DNA from: Arion vulgaris
Lineage: Eukaryota; Mollusca; Gastropoda; Stylommatophora; Arionidae
Direction of reading: 5' to 3'
Length of the DNA: 64,000 nucleotides
Assembly (NCBI GenBank): GCA_020796225.1
Contig: CM036754.1
Location: forward strand, 38,992,279-39,056,278
Below, piece after piece: positions 49,730-60,425 of this stretch. The notes beneath the pieces are model-generated. The model was not told where the DNA came from and searched no databases. It worked only from the letters and a program-made list of their open reading frames with translations. The translations under genes were made by a program, and so were the position numbers. Numbering within the stretch: the first letter of the stretch is position 1; every line of letters starts with the position of its first letter.

Positions 49730-49960
49730 AAGGATCTCTAAAGGCGACTAAGAGATTTCATTGTGCCGGGTTTTCCCATATAGCTTCATCCTTGTCGGCA
49801 GAAATGGCCCACAATCTGCCAGAGTTGCACAAAGCACGAACTCCGTAGCTCCGGCAACAATCCCATGGATCTCTTAAATGCATGAACTGGCCAGATTCGA
49901 ACCCACAACCATCAGAACGAACAGACGCAGAAACGACTAACCCTCCCCCCCATAGAGACC
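49730..49960 (-). mobile_element. SINE-B, near complete
   Basis: On the minus strand: GGTTAGTCGTTTCTGCGTC (A-box region), GGTTGTGGGTTCGAATCTGG (B box), GGATTGTTGCCGGAGCTACG, AAACCCGGCACAATG tail. Confidence 0.78.
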
Positions 49961-49969
49961 CTCCCAACA

Positions 49970-50300
49970 ATGTGAATAAGCAAACAGCTAGAGAGATAGA
50001 ACAAGATGGTGCTGTTCATGAAGTTCTGGGATGCTAAGAGAAGAAAAATTCTGCATGAATTTCTAGTGAGATAACAAGTGGTGTTGTTCTAGTTTGGATG
50101 CTAGACAGAACAGGATGGTGCTGTCAACTTCTGATCTTTGAATGAACAACTCTCCAAAGTGCCCTTCCACTCCCTTTCCCTACTCAATAATATCCAAAAA
50201 AATGATTTATGGGAAAAATGGAATCAAAAATGTTTAAAAAAATAATTTCTAAGAACTAGAACTTGGTTTCTCTTTGGGAAAATATAAAAAGTTTATTTAT
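49970..50300. other. Unassigned
   Basis: GTGCTGTTCATGAAG / GGTGCTGTCAACTTC-type partial repeats; nothing else. Confidence 0.4.
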
Positions 50301-50304
50301 ATTT

Positions 50305-50425
50305 TTCATGTTTGTTCGCCGACACGCTCTGATAAGGTCGAACAAGGTTCGGCATTGGGTTCAAAGGATCGTGCCTCGGCTTAAAGACGTTTTAGTCTCC
50401 TACATAACAAACAAACAAATAACTA
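50305..50425 (-). repeat. Dispersed repeat G
   Basis: + strand CGACACGCTCTGATAAGGTC, GGCTTAAAGACGTTTTAGTC, CTACATAACAAACAAAC: reverse of the copy at 23826. Confidence 0.55.
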
Positions 50426-50429
50426 TTTT

Positions 50430-50916
50430 GTTACTTTATTTTCAGATTACAAAGTTGGATGCTAAAGTCAAATAAAAAACCTGTCTATGCTCAAGCGTTG
50501 TACAGACATAAAAATCTCAACAAAAACAATCACATTCCAACACATATTGACATGTACAGATAACGAGACGAGAAACAAGGAGTCAACCAAGACTGATTAA
50601 ACTCTACAACAAAATCATGAACTGAAAATCGTGGCATCTCCTTTTACAGGATGTCCCTATCAATCACAGTAAACGAGTCGTTGATTTTCTAGGCACCACT
50701 TATACGTTTCAGTTGTTTGCAATTGCTTTCTGAACGGTGAGCTCTATTCGCAAAAGTCCACGGGAACAAAATTGCTTCCAAATTGTCCGCCGCGGTGTTT
50801 AGTACTTGGTTTGTGATTGAGCTCACTACACCTTAAGTTACAGACACTCACCTTGAACATGATAAGCAGAAGATAATACAGAAAAGTAACCGCTTAAACA
50901 TATAAAAAACACAGCG
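50430..50916. other. Region upstream of the serine-rich frame
   Basis: No exon or clear promoter recognised. A CTCCTTTTACAG acceptor-like site lies at 50649. CATATAAAAAAC is 17 bases before the ATG, too close for a TATA box. Confidence 0.35.
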
Positions 50917-51468
50917 ATGCAACGAGAAAGTCCACAATTAGAACTGCTTCCAGAACATCAAAAACTTAAAGAAACTATTTCTGGTTTTCGTTTACCTAAG
51001 AAAGAACAAGTAAGCGAGTCAGTTCTTCAGAATCAGGTATCACTACAATCATCAACAAAGACATCAAGTCATACAAGCAACGATCGTACTAACAAGATGA
51101 CTATCCCAGCAGATATACCACATAACCATATTATGATGATTCAACAATTTGAAGAGATGAGACGTTACAAAGGTCATAAGAACATAAGCGATAAACAACA
51201 GATAACTGACAGAATGCTATCATCATCATCATCGTCGTCGGCCACACCTTCTGTACAGATTGAGAAGAAGTTGACTATCCCAACATCTGCTAACCGACCA
51301 ACTTCAGTGCCAACATCCAGTAGCAGTTCCGAGAATAATCATGTACATTTCTTGAGATACTCAAGAGAAACTGGTACTACACTCCTGTACAAAAGATTCC
51401 ACACTGACTCTAAAGCTTACAAACCAGCATATACTTCCACAAAAAAGCCTACATCAGCAGCAACATGA
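50917..51468 (+). CDS. Serine-rich frame, piece 1
   Basis: 183 residues with a polyserine run (51220-51241), KLTIPTSANRPTSVPTSSSS and HFLRYSRETGTTLLYKRF. A single A in the run at 51441-51446 would join it to piece 2. Confidence 0.5.
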   Translation: MQRESPQLELLPEHQKLKETISGFRLPKKEQVSESVLQNQVSLQSSTKTSSHTSNDRTNKMTIPADIPHNHIMMIQQFEEMRRYKGHKNISDKQQITDRMLSSSSSSSATPSVQIEKKLTIPTSANRPTSVPTSSSSSENNHVHFLRYSRETGTTLLYKRFHTDSKAYKPAYTSTKKPTSAAT

Positions 51469-51739
51469 ACATTTGAAGCAGAAAATACTACGAGACCATT
51501 CACTACTTAATGAAGATTCCAGATTTCATGCACCAGTCATCAGAGTCCGTAGTTACCCCATGGAGCGTCAGCAAATACCTTCATCTTTGCAGAAACCAAA
51601 TAACCAAGGTCAACCTTGGAGTATACCTCGTGTTAAAGCGTCAACAACTAGTCGACCTCACTCACTGACTCTTCCTTCCACCAGGCACCATGATGGTGCT
51701 TTAGGATATAATCTGACTTCAAAGGAGTTCCAAAACTAA
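51449..51739 (+). CDS. Serine-rich frame, piece 2
   Basis: It reads HQQQHEHLKQKILRDHSLLN, then RFHAPVIRVRSYPMERQQ and ends TSKEFQN before TAA. The frame, composition and style continue directly into piece 3. Confidence 0.45.
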   Translation, partial: LHQQQHEHLKQKILRDHSLLNEDSRFHAPVIRVRSYPMERQQIPSSLQKPNNQGQPWSIPRVKASTTSRPHSLTLPSTRHHDGALGYNLTSKEFQN

Positions 51740-52237
51740 ACCCATCCCGCAAGTCCTAAAGCGTTGAGGTCAAGTTCTCGTCTAGACTCAGACAACACAC
51801 CACAGCATGCGTCTGCTTCTTCTTCCAGCACGTCAACTTTGAGCTCTAATCATCCTAGATCAATCCTTAAGAACAGTCTAAGTTTGGATCAATCAGATTT
51901 AGGTTTGAGCTTGCGACCACTGTTGTTACCTCGAGCTCACAGCGATAAAAACAGACAGTACGTTCCACGAGACTTTGATTTCAGTTCCATCCTCACCACA
52001 AACCAAGATCCACTGGCACCCAAGCCAGTCAGTATCCAAATCAAGGGTCAAGTTCATGGTCAGACTATCTCATCTGGTGACCAACAGAGGTCAACTACAT
52101 CACAAGCTGCATTGACAAAGTTTGAACTCAACCAAGATGGTCGTTCAACAAGAAAGTCTGTAACATTCAACTCCACAGTTCTCCTTCATCCTGACAAGCA
52201 TACGTCCACAGACATGTCTCTCTTCGTGGATGTCTAA
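51740..52237 (+). CDS. Serine-rich frame, piece 3
   Basis: It reads THPASPKALRSSSRLDSDN, a Ser/Thr run, SILK, YVPRDFDFSSILTTNQDPLA, KSVTF and ends DMSLFVDV. It carries both docking-like motifs. Confidence 0.5.
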   Translation, partial: THPASPKALRSSSRLDSDNTPQHASASSSSTSTLSSNHPRSILKNSLSLDQSDLGLSLRPLLLPRAHSDKNRQYVPRDFDFSSILTTNQDPLAPKPVSIQIKGQVHGQTISSGDQQRSTTSQAALTKFELNQDGRSTRKSVTFNSTVLLHPDKHTSTDMSLFVDV

Positions 52238-52244
52238 TTCAACT

Positions 52245-52438
52245 ATATGCTGCTACATATCGACAACTGTACTGATAGGTTTTCCTAGAAATCAGAGCTT
52301 CTAATATTATATAGAATGAGAAGCTTTGACTATGTACAGGAATATGCTGCTACATATCGACAACTGTACTGATAGGTTTTCCTAGAAATCAGAGCTTCTA
52401 ATATTATATAGAATGAGAAGCTTTGACTATGCACAGGA
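52245..52438. repeat. 97-bp tandem duplication
   Basis: CTGCTACATATCGACAACTG ... GAGAAGCTTTGACTATGYAC, two nearly identical copies, 10 bases after the stop of the serine-rich frame. It probably doubles part of the 3' UTR. Confidence 0.9.
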
Positions 52439-52439
52439 A

Positions 52440-52815
52440 TATGCGTATGGGGAGATACATACATAACAAGCATGTGAATTCTCTACAATGCAGAAATGCG
52501 TGTGAATTCCACTGCAACTGCATGGTGCATGTGAATTCTATTACGTTTAGTGGAACTTCATATGAATTCCACTATATTGGCAGAAGCGCATGTGAATTCC
52601 TCTACATTATCTTAAGTGCAGATGAATTCTACTCCCTTAGCAGAAGTGCATGTAAATCCCACAACCTTAGCAGAAGTGCATGTAAATCCCACTCACTTGA
52701 GCAAGTGTATGTAACTCCACTACCTTAGCAAGTGCATGTAAGTTCCACTATTTGACAGAAGTGCATGTGAATTCCGCTACATTAGCAGAGTCGCATGTGA
52801 ATTCCATCACATCAT
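52440..52815. repeat. Degenerate ~31-bp repeat
   Basis: About twelve units with GCATGTGAATTCCACTAC and TTAGCAGAAGT. The older right units have substitutions. Confidence 0.85.
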
Positions 52816-53055
52816 TAGAAATGTACGCTGATCACATCGCATACACGTTGACCGTATTTGTAATGCTCGAGGAGACTAGAAGTTGGTACTCTATTTAAAA
52901 TGTGTTAAATGTCAATGCATTATGTTTACGGAGGTATGTTAGCAGACTTTCTGACTTACAGAACAAATCAGAATTCGTCGTGGAAGATATATTGTAAGTG
53001 ATTGACCGTTGACATTTTAAATGACAGTTTAACGAGCAGCTGAGACTTAGTATAT
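52816..53055. other. Unassigned
   Basis: Nothing recognised. Confidence 0.4.
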
Positions 53056-53302
53056 TCTTCTTCTTCAAACGCTCCATATCGACCACATGTCAACCACTCT
53101 GTGTGATTTGTATGTGATCTGAGCCTAAGAAGATTGTACGTTGTGCCAGTTATGCGCATACAAGTAGATCAGCACATCCGATTTCTGCAATGCTTTTTGT
53201 TTACTACGGTAGCATCCCTAGGGCCTACATCAGATCGCTCTTACGACATGCATTGTAGGTCGCAGTGGTACTATTCTTTGTTTCCTTGCGGCCCCGACAC
53301 GA
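53056..53302 (-). mobile_element. SINE-A copy
   Basis: From TTCTTCTTCTTCAAACGCTC to GGCCCCGACACGACAC, full length. Confidence 0.83.
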
Positions 53303-53359
53303 CACTGTCAGGTTAGGAAAATTATATGTAATAACTTGAAAATGAGTTAATTCTGAATT

Positions 53360-53455
53360 TTCATGTCTATTGGCCTACACGGCTCTGATATAATCAAAAC
53401 AAGGTTTGTCCTTGGATAAAGGAGTCTTTAACCCTCTACATAACAAACTAAGAAA
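53360..53455 (-). repeat. Dispersed repeat G
   Basis: GGCCTACACGGCTCTGATA ... CTACATAACAAACTAAG, as at 50305. Confidence 0.5.
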
Positions 53456-53634
53456 TAGGTTCCGAAGATGTAGTGATGCGCTGAGCAATGCACATATTTC
53501 AACTAGGTTTTCTGCATTTGTTTCCTGTATAAAATGTAATTTCAATAATACTATAAAAAAAAGTACATGTAATTACACACATAAATAAAAGGTCAACAAA
53601 TCAGATATTTTGGTTACATTCTTGATCCAGCGAT

Positions 53635-53760
53635 GTTTGGCTTCTCCATCTAATGTCGTGTAGAATTATGTATATATATGTGTATAGCTAGAGATTTGGC
53701 TTCTGCAGCTAATGTCGTGTAGAATTATATATATATATATATGTGTAGCTAGAGATTATG
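53635..53760. repeat. ~62-bp duplication at a SINE-F start
   Basis: GATTTGGCTTCTSCAKCTAA, TGTCGTGTAGAATTATRTAT, ATATGTGTATAGCTAGA twice; the second unit runs into the SINE-F head. Confidence 0.85.
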
Positions 53761-53990
53761 TGCTTGCCTTTCGTTTCAAATAAACTCGGTTCGCCTCCTC
53801 GTGTGATATTTTCCCAGACAACCCTGATCTCAATGTAGGGGAGATCAAGTTTCTAGTCCTATCGAAGACGGACGATAAAACGAAGATATATGCTCAATTT
53901 GAACACGTAAAAGAACCATTGACATCGAGAAGAGCAGACTGGAAAGCCACTGCCCGAGAAAAAGTTATTAGAAAGACTACAAAACAAAAA
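53745..53990 (+). mobile_element. SINE-F, tRNA-like head
   Basis: GTAGCTAGAGATTATGTGC (A-box region), ACTCGGTTCGCCTCC (B box), then GATCTCAATGTAGGGGAGAT, CGATAAAACGAAG, AAAGAACCATTGACATCGAG. Same family as 63300-63545. Confidence 0.7.
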
Positions 53991-54320
53991 TTTCTACAAT
54001 TAATTTCAAATAATTTCACCATCTTCTAAATGACATCAGCGACTCTGGCCGTTGCAACAGAGTCTGGCCGTTGCAACAGAGTTCGTACACTGTCGCTGAA
54101 ATCTTCATGTGTAATATAGAGATCAGAGCACACATGGTTACTCACCGAAGTGTAATGATGATGAGTCAACTGCAACGAACAAGATTAGAATCGGACTGCT
54201 CTAGTAGCACTGGAAGAAGAGAGGGTTTTATGTAATACGGATGTGAGCAGAATCGACTCGTCATTAAGGACCAGTGGGTCGGGCCCCAGCAAAATAATTT
54301 GTAACATGTGACGTTAAAGA
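53990..54320. other. Unassigned, with transposon-end and L-R traces
   Basis: L-R tail trace at 54110-54165 (minus) and GACTCGTCATTAAGGACCAG, TGGGTCGGGCCCCAGC at 54258-54292, which resembles the right end of the hAT-like element at 48.7 kb. A GAGTCTGGCCGTTGCAACA pair lies at 54037-54080. Confidence 0.45.
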
Positions 54321-54329
54321 CTATATCCA

Positions 54330-54500
54330 TTATCATTATCAAGTGCCGTGCAAGCAAGCGTTGGTTATCAATGTTCTTCAAACGCTCTCTGTCTCTTGTT
54401 TTACTTATGCATTCTGATACTGCTTTCATGCCGTGACATGATGTTGATCTGTCTAGAATGTTTTTCCTCTCTTGACCTCTATCTCTCCTCCCTGTATCTT
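54330..54500 (-). mobile_element. LINE C-terminus
   Basis: The minus strand reads RGQERKNILDRSTSCHGMKA, VSECISKTRDRERLKNI, a reverse-transcriptase tail abutting the 22-bp array. Confidence 0.65.
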
Positions 54501-55095
54501 GTTCGTTGTCACAATGTATCTTGTTCGTTGTCACAATGTATCTTGTTCGTTGTCACAATGTATCTTGTTCGTTGTCACAATGTATCTTGTTCGTTGTCAC
54601 AATATATCTTGTTCGCTGTCACAATATATCTTGTTCGCTGTCACAATGTATCTTGTTCGTTGTCACAATATATCTTGTTCGTTGTCACAATATATCTTGT
54701 CCGCTGTCACAATGTATCTTGTCCGCTGTCACAATGTATCTTGTCCGCTGTCACAATGTATCTTGTTCGTTGTCACAATGTATCTTGTCCGCTGCCACAA
54801 TGTATCTTGTCCGCTGCCACAATGTATCTTGTCCGCTGTCACAATGTATCTTGTCCGCTGCCACAATGTATCTTGTCCGCTGTCACAATGTATCTTGTTC
54901 GTTGTCACAATGTATCTTGTCCGCTGTCACAATGTATCTTGTCCGCTGTCACAATGTATCTTGTCCGCTGCCACAATGTATCTTGTTCGTTGTCACAATG
55001 TATCTTGTTCGTTGTCACAATATATCTTGTTCGTTGTCACAATATATCTTGTCCGCTGTCACAATGTATCTTGTTCGTTGTCACAATGTATTCAA
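54497..55095. repeat. 22-bp minisatellite
   Basis: 27 units of TATCTTGTTCGTTGTCACAA plus TG, with T/C variants (GTCCGCTG) arranged in blocks, indicating recent block amplification. It gives overlapping artefact frames of 208-292 residues (CILFVVTMYLVRCHNVS type). Confidence 0.95.
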
Positions 55096-55208
55096 GATTT
55101 TCTTATCTAATAACGTGTCAAACCAATGTTGATTATTATTTTTTTCTGATGCGTTTCTTACGCTATATCTTCGCATCTGCTTTCTTGAGAATATTATCAT
55201 CGTTTCTC

Positions 55209-55466
55209 GCCCGTGTGTTGCCGTGATCCTCAAGGAAAGCAAAGAATAGTAACACTGCGACCTACAAAGCATGTCGTAAGAGGCGACTGAGGTAGGGCTT
55301 AGAGAAGCTGCCCTGGTAAATTAAAAAGCATCGCAGAAATTGGATGTGCTAGCCTTCTTGTTGGAGCATATCCGCACAAACGTACAATCGCTCTTAGGCT
55401 CACATCATATACAAATCATAAATGGTGGTTAATAAGTGGTAAATGTGGAGCGCTCGAAGTAGAAGA
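55209..55466 (+). mobile_element. SINE-A with 13-bp target duplication
   Basis: ATCATCGTTTCTC (55196-55208) and ATCACCGTTTCTC (55467-55479) flank it. Starts GCCCGTGTGTTGCCGTG, ends CGCTCGAAGTAGAAGA. Confidence 0.88.
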
Positions 55467-55549
55467 ATCACCGTTTCTCTCCATGACATTCTCATCATTC
55501 TTCTATAAAACCAGACATCTAATCATTTTCTATTCTTGCTATTTATTGC

Positions 55550-55780
55550 CGACGATTCGCATCTGTATGTGAGAACTGGTTCTACATAATTTATCCCAGT
55601 TCAATCCGCGGTAAGGCCAATGAGTTTTTTTTCTGTCGAGGGCATAAAGAAAACATCCTAATCTGAACAGTATCGCAGCGACTGCACTAACCATTAAATT
55701 CCACAGTCTTATGTCCCCCACGTCCTACACCGCCCACAAAGCGGTATTACAGACAGTAACGACAGTTTTTACACGTCATT
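55550..55780 (+). mobile_element. SINE-C copy
   Basis: B-box-like CCCAGTTCAATCCGCGG, GGCATAAAGAAAACATCCTA, AATCTGAACAGTATCGCAGC, GACTGCACTAACCATTAAA, CCCCCACGTCCTACACCGCC, GCGGTATTACAG. Confidence 0.75.
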
Positions 55781-55839
55781 CATTTTTCCAGACAGAGGTC
55801 TTAGATTTGTTGATTCTACAATCTATTACATTTACCATC

Positions 55840-56245
55840 AGATCTCATATTGTATAGATCAAGGTATTTGAATTTCTTTACAACATTGTTCAATTGAGGA
55901 TCATCTTCATCACACATGTCTATAATTGCTTTGATCTCATCCCAAGCATGTATTTCAGTGTGTTTAGATTAACAACTCCTGTTCTGTGTTGATTGATGTA
56001 TCTACTGGGGATTCTCTCATAGTTTTCTAATCTTGTCGTACTTATCGGTATGCATAACTTGTGCAACCGAGATAGAGAATACCCTTTATCTTCTTGGTTG
56101 AAATCTTCAGAGCGTATGTTTTCTCTTAGAGCGTTCATGATGTCGCTTTTGTCCATAGAAGAGCCATTCTCGATAGTAACATTGCTCGCCAGTGCATCCG
56201 CTCTCTCATTGCCTTTCTCCGTGGTTTAGGACAAAGATGAAAGTA
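55840..56245 (-). mobile_element. L-R LINE: RNase H end and C-terminus
   Basis: The minus strand reads EKGNERADALASNVTIENGS, SMDKSDIMNALREN, DFNQEDKGYSLSRLHKLCIP, YERIPSRYINQHRTGVVNLN, TLKYMLGMRSKQL. Best-preserved L-R end, and the empty-site reference for the insertion at 43866. Confidence 0.82.
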
Positions 56246-56247
56246 AG

Positions 56248-56345
56248 TGTTTCCCAACCTTTTTTTGTGTCATACCCACCAAAGCCTTTCCAAAATTCGT
56301 GACTCCCCCCCTATGTGTAACAGTTTCACTGTTATCTTAATTAGA
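56248..56345. mobile_element. hAT-type terminus
   Basis: GTGTTTCCCAACCTTTTTTT, CATACCCACCAAAG resembles the CAGTGTTTCCCAACC ends of many hAT elements. No partner end identified. Confidence 0.4.
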
Positions 56346-56798
56346 GATATAGTCGAGGACAACCCAAACCACCCTCCTTATTGTACTTGGTGTCCTTGAC
56401 TTGGTTAGAATAAATACCTTGTTTACTAGTTCAGTTACTGACCAGTTGAGTGCTCCATCTTGAGCAAAGTGACTTATCCCGGGGTATTCGAGGACTCCCG
56501 TTAAGTCGGATATCTCGAGACTGGGGTAGGGGCAGATGGAGTTGTGGTTGGACATATACTAGTTAGATATAGATTTATAGAATAGTAAGCACTTAGCGTT
56601 CGAGGAGAGAACACAACAAACTCAGAGCCCTTGAGAAGAGCAGTCACCTTTGCCTTTCTTGGAGAAAGATGGATAGATAATTTCTACACTAAGTTTAATA
56701 GAGGAAGAGAGATAGAAGTTTTCAACTATGTGATAAATAATTTGTGATGTTATGAACAACCAACCAGAAGCGATCTGATTGTTAAAGCACATTGTCAG

Positions 56799-56843
<45 letters not shown>

Positions 56844-57560
56844 TAACTACTGAAGGTTAACTAGCTAACCAGACATATATTATGTCATAAAAACAGAGGA
56901 AAACCTAACGATGTTCACTGCCCATTTTAGAATCCTGACGACGATAAGAGAGCAGAACAATACTGTCGATCATACCAGATGACCAGACGTCCTGATGACC
57001 AGAAGCCTACCCAGACGAGTGAGAGAAGCCAGATTCCAGAGAGACCCCTTTCGACGAGTACGCAGAGACGACATCCAAGACTTTGTTTGGTGTGAGGGTC
57101 GACAACCACTAACATTCATAAATTAGCTGTTCACTAAGAATTAGAACCCAACTATTCAACGAACCCCTCAGAGACAGTAGCAAATCCGATCTGAGGCCAC
57201 GTTTAGTCAAGAGTGTTCCAGAAGAGAGTGTTAAACCAACTAGCTTAGACAGAAATTAAGATGACCATATTAATTCCTTGTGTACGACTGCTAAGGTAAA
57301 GAACAATCTTGTGAGTTAATATTTTTTTCCATGTGAATTGATTTAATCACAGTGAACTATTGGTGGTAGCTAATTTCCGCTAGAGTATAGAATTCTGAGA
57401 TTGATTCTTTAAGATTGATAATACATGTCACCTAAGTTTAGGAGTGTTTCCATTGTAGATCATTTGCCTTTATAATATGTAAATTTGTGCAGACCTAAGA
57501 AGGATCTACCTATAATGTCCTTGCTCTTCATGAAATTAAATTAACATACAATCTTAAACT
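56345..57560. other. Unassigned; holds a (GA)n run
   Basis: A GA microsatellite of about 18 repeats at 56803-56841. No gene seen. The minus frames of 62-72 residues are short and featureless. Confidence 0.45.
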
Positions 57561-57577
57561 AAAGGGCTTGATGAGTT

Positions 57578-57792
57578 ATTGTATACGTTATCATTGTGTG
57601 CAACTATTTAGACTTCACTAAGAGATAGATTCCACAAGTTTCTACAAATTGTATACGTTATCATTGTGTGCAACTATTTAGACTTCACTAAGAGATAGAT
57701 TCCACAAGTTCTGCAATTGTATACGTTATCATTGTGTGCAACTATTTAGACTTCACTAAGAGATAGATTTCACAAGTTTCTACGAATTGTAT
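57578..57792. repeat. 67-69-bp tandem triplication
   Basis: TTGTATACGTTATCATTGTG, TGCAACTATTTAGACTTCAC, TAAGAGATAGATTYCACAAG three times. Confidence 0.9.
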
Positions 57793-58139
57793 TGGAGATC
57801 TGCGGTACTGAGGAATTTGCAATCCGGACATTCTCGATGGTCCTACGTCTTTAAGAAATTCTTGCACTTTTCTTTTTTTTTCTTCTTCTACCTCTTTTAA
57901 CTGGACCTTGTACCAGGTAATCTGCTACATATGTAACAAACATATAAACAATTTTCAAGTTCCAAAAATTATATTGTTCACTGAAAAAAACTTAAATGAT
58001 AAGTTTTATGAAGAAATTACTAGAAAATTCTTGAGGAAACACAGGAAGTAAATTTTCAAAACATGTAATGGAGAACTGAAATTCAAGAACGAAATAATTT
58101 TATTGACAGATTTTTATATATTACTTTAATTATTAGTAA
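57793..58139. other. Unassigned, AT-rich
   Basis: Nothing recognised. Confidence 0.4.
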
Positions 58140-58164
58140 TTATTTATTACTTACACTTAGTACA

Positions 58165-58550
58165 TTTACGATGAAGTACTTCAATGTGTAAACCTGCCTT
58201 CCATCATGGGCATGCTCAGCAGTAGACGACTAAGATGGTTGGGGCATGTGAGAAGAATGGAAACTTATCGCACACCAAAACAAATGTTTTGTGAACTTTC
58301 GGAGGGAAAGAGGCATCAGGGCAGGCCACTGCTCAGATATAAAGATGTCTGCAAAGCCTCAATGAACAACTTTTCTATAGGTCCCAGCACATGGAAAAAC
58401 TAGTTGATGACAGAGTTGTGTGGGAAAGCCATATTGCGCAAGGGCGCAGAGTCTTTTGAGAAGAGACCTATGTATAGACTGAACGACAAGAGAGAAAAGT
58501 GAAAACTCAGAAGTTGTCACAGTAAAACACTTGCCAATTGACCGTCTGTA
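58165..58550 (+). mobile_element. LINE C-terminus, distinct group
   Basis: It reads YDEVLQC, then SSRRLRWLGHVRRMETYRTP, KQMFCELSEGKRHQGRPLLR, YKDVCKASMNNFSIGPSTW, with one shift before ESFEKRPMYRLNDKREKSEN. The GKR.QGRP.LRYKDV pattern marks a group different from L-A to L-F. Confidence 0.8.
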
Positions 58551-58559
58551 AAGATGAAA

Positions 58560-60425
58560 AGGCCATATACACACTTAGTGAGATCCTTGCGATTTTGCAT
58601 GCTGCAAAGAGATGTTATGTTAGGCTCTAATTTAGTTAGCTTCAGTCTCAAGTCTCCCAATTGTGTTATATCCAGCGGATTTATATTTTGTTTTTTTAAG
58701 CAACAAATCAGTTATGGCACTAAATCGACACTCAGCTAAATACGAAGATGGAAAAGGTAACAACAGTTTTCTTGCACATTTGCTTAAATTTGGATATTTG
58801 ATTTCTGTTTCCTCACAAGCCATGCCATCGCACCTTTTATATTAAATGAAGTTTTAACCGACTCATTTTACATTTCTGCGAGTTTTTTTCTCTTGATACT
58901 GCATATTTGAAATATGAGACAAATCCATTAACATTGGCTGTATCATCCAAGTTGGAAAACCAATTTGTTTCAAATCAGAAAATCTGTCTTTTAAATTAGC
59001 AGATATAATTTTTAAATGATCGACAATAACAAGCATAGCGGTATTAGTCCCTTCATGAAACTTTTCAAAATTTTTGTTGTCAATATATTTCTGACATAAT
59101 TCAATAAAGGTAATGCAATCAAATATCTTCGCTTTTGCATCAACAAGAATTTATTTGTTCATTGAATTTGGTTATTTAATAATTTTTTTTTAAAGATATC
59201 GGCATGATATCTCACAAATGCTTTACCATCGACCGTTAACAGATACTTCATTTCAGGTTTGCCGCTTCAAAAATCACAAAGAGTATCAAATAGTTCCATA
59301 AATCTTTAAAAAGTTCCCTTTCGAGAGTCATCTTACTTCAGTGTGAAGAAAAAATCTCCCATGGTCTGCATTTTGTTCTTCACAAAATTACCAATAGAGA
59401 CGCTCATTTGACATTAACTTTAATAGCATTGATACACTTTATAACTGAATTTAGTAATTCATTTAGAACAGGCGAAATAATTTTAGCTAGCAAGTTTCAT
59501 CAGGTGATATACGTTTGAGAAAATTTGATTTTTGTAGCATGACTATTTTGAAGAAAAAAAAATGGATCATTAAAAATATTTATACTCACGGGTTTGTATT
59601 ACATCTTAATATTCATACATTTTTTCCAGAGGTAGTAGTTAAATGAAGATGATCCATGTGTGAACACATTCTATAAGTTTCATATAATTAGGTACAGTAG
59701 TTTTTATAATATTCCCTTTTTAGTGCCGATAGGTCAACAAAAGGAAATCCCAAAACGAAATTAGCATACAAAGATAAAACTACCTAACATATTTAGCTTG
59801 AAAAATATTGATAGTCACTTCTTAAACACATTACTCTCATCCTACTATTTTATTATGGAAGATATTGAGAATGATACAACTCAATATATTATTTTTGTCA
59901 TATAAATGACATATTAGGAATGTACAACGCCCATTCTTTAGATGCAATTATCACATTAGATTTACAATTGCAACCATCGATACTCATATGAAATGTCGCT
60001 ATTACCATCAATTAAATCTTCCTCATTACTATCACAAGTTATAATTTGATCCAGCAATACTCAAGATTGCACTTATTTTGGTCTTCATGACAAGGTTGGC
60101 AAATGTCAGATACATTATCGTTTAAAAAAATATGACTCGGTTTTAACACAATAACACATGTTTTCGCGCTTTTAAATCGTTGTTAAATGAGGTAGAAATG
60201 TACCTGGATATAAGTACTTTCCGTTTATTAACGATTTTTTCAAACTTCAGTAAGACGATTGTGATACAACATTTGTTTTTGTCAACAGACAAAAAAAGAA
60301 ACCGATATATCGGTTTTGCAACATCATGAACATTTGTTAAACTCTGAACGAGTCCATTGCTTCTTTCCCCCGTAACAATTAAAATGTCCCCTGTAGGCGT
60401 GGGCCCCACATTAGGAAACACGGTC
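58560..60425 (-). pseudogene. BED/hAT (ZBED5/SCAND3-like) transposase fossil
   Basis: Read on the minus strand in pieces: GKPEMKYLLTVDGKAFVRYH (about 59215-59275), FDCITFIELCQKYIDNKNFE, HEGTNTAMLVIVDHLKIISA, NLKDRFSDLKQIGFPTWMIQ, PMLMDLSHISNMQYQEKK, then YPNLSKCARKLLLPFPSSYL, AECRFSAITDLLLKK (dimerisation region). This is the typical order of ZBED5-like transposases as I know them. More than ten stops and shifts; the N-terminal part is hardly readable. At 60395-60425 the reverse complement CCGTGTTTCCTAATGTGGGG, CCCACGCC looks like the element's end. The other end appears lost against the LINE at 58.5 kb. Confidence 0.78.

Larger units (their letters stand above)
50917..52237 (+). pseudogene. 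Serine-rich protein with SILK and RVxF motifs, frame broken twice
   Basis: A strongly coding-like stretch of about 440 codons in three pieces. Piece 1 (50917-51468) starts MQRESPQLELLPEHQKLK. The frame shifts by one base near the A6 run at 51441-51446. Piece 2 runs to TAA at 51737-51739 and piece 3 continues in the same frame to TAA at 52235. Low-complexity Ser/Thr/Gln-rich, no membrane segments. RSILK (51857-51871) and RKSVTF (52151-52168) match the SILK and [RK]-x-V-x-F motifs known to bind protein phosphatase 1, in the usual order. Either a recent pseudogene, or a real gene with assembly errors. No family recognised. Confidence 0.6.

Noticed and set aside
50899..50916. TATA box before the serine-rich frame
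   Set aside because: CATATAAAAAAC lies 17 bases before the ATG, which leaves no room for a transcription start and 5' UTR.
54348..55226. Open frames of 208-292 residues with Cys/Val/His repeats
   Set aside because: Products of the 22-bp minisatellite; no conserved domain.
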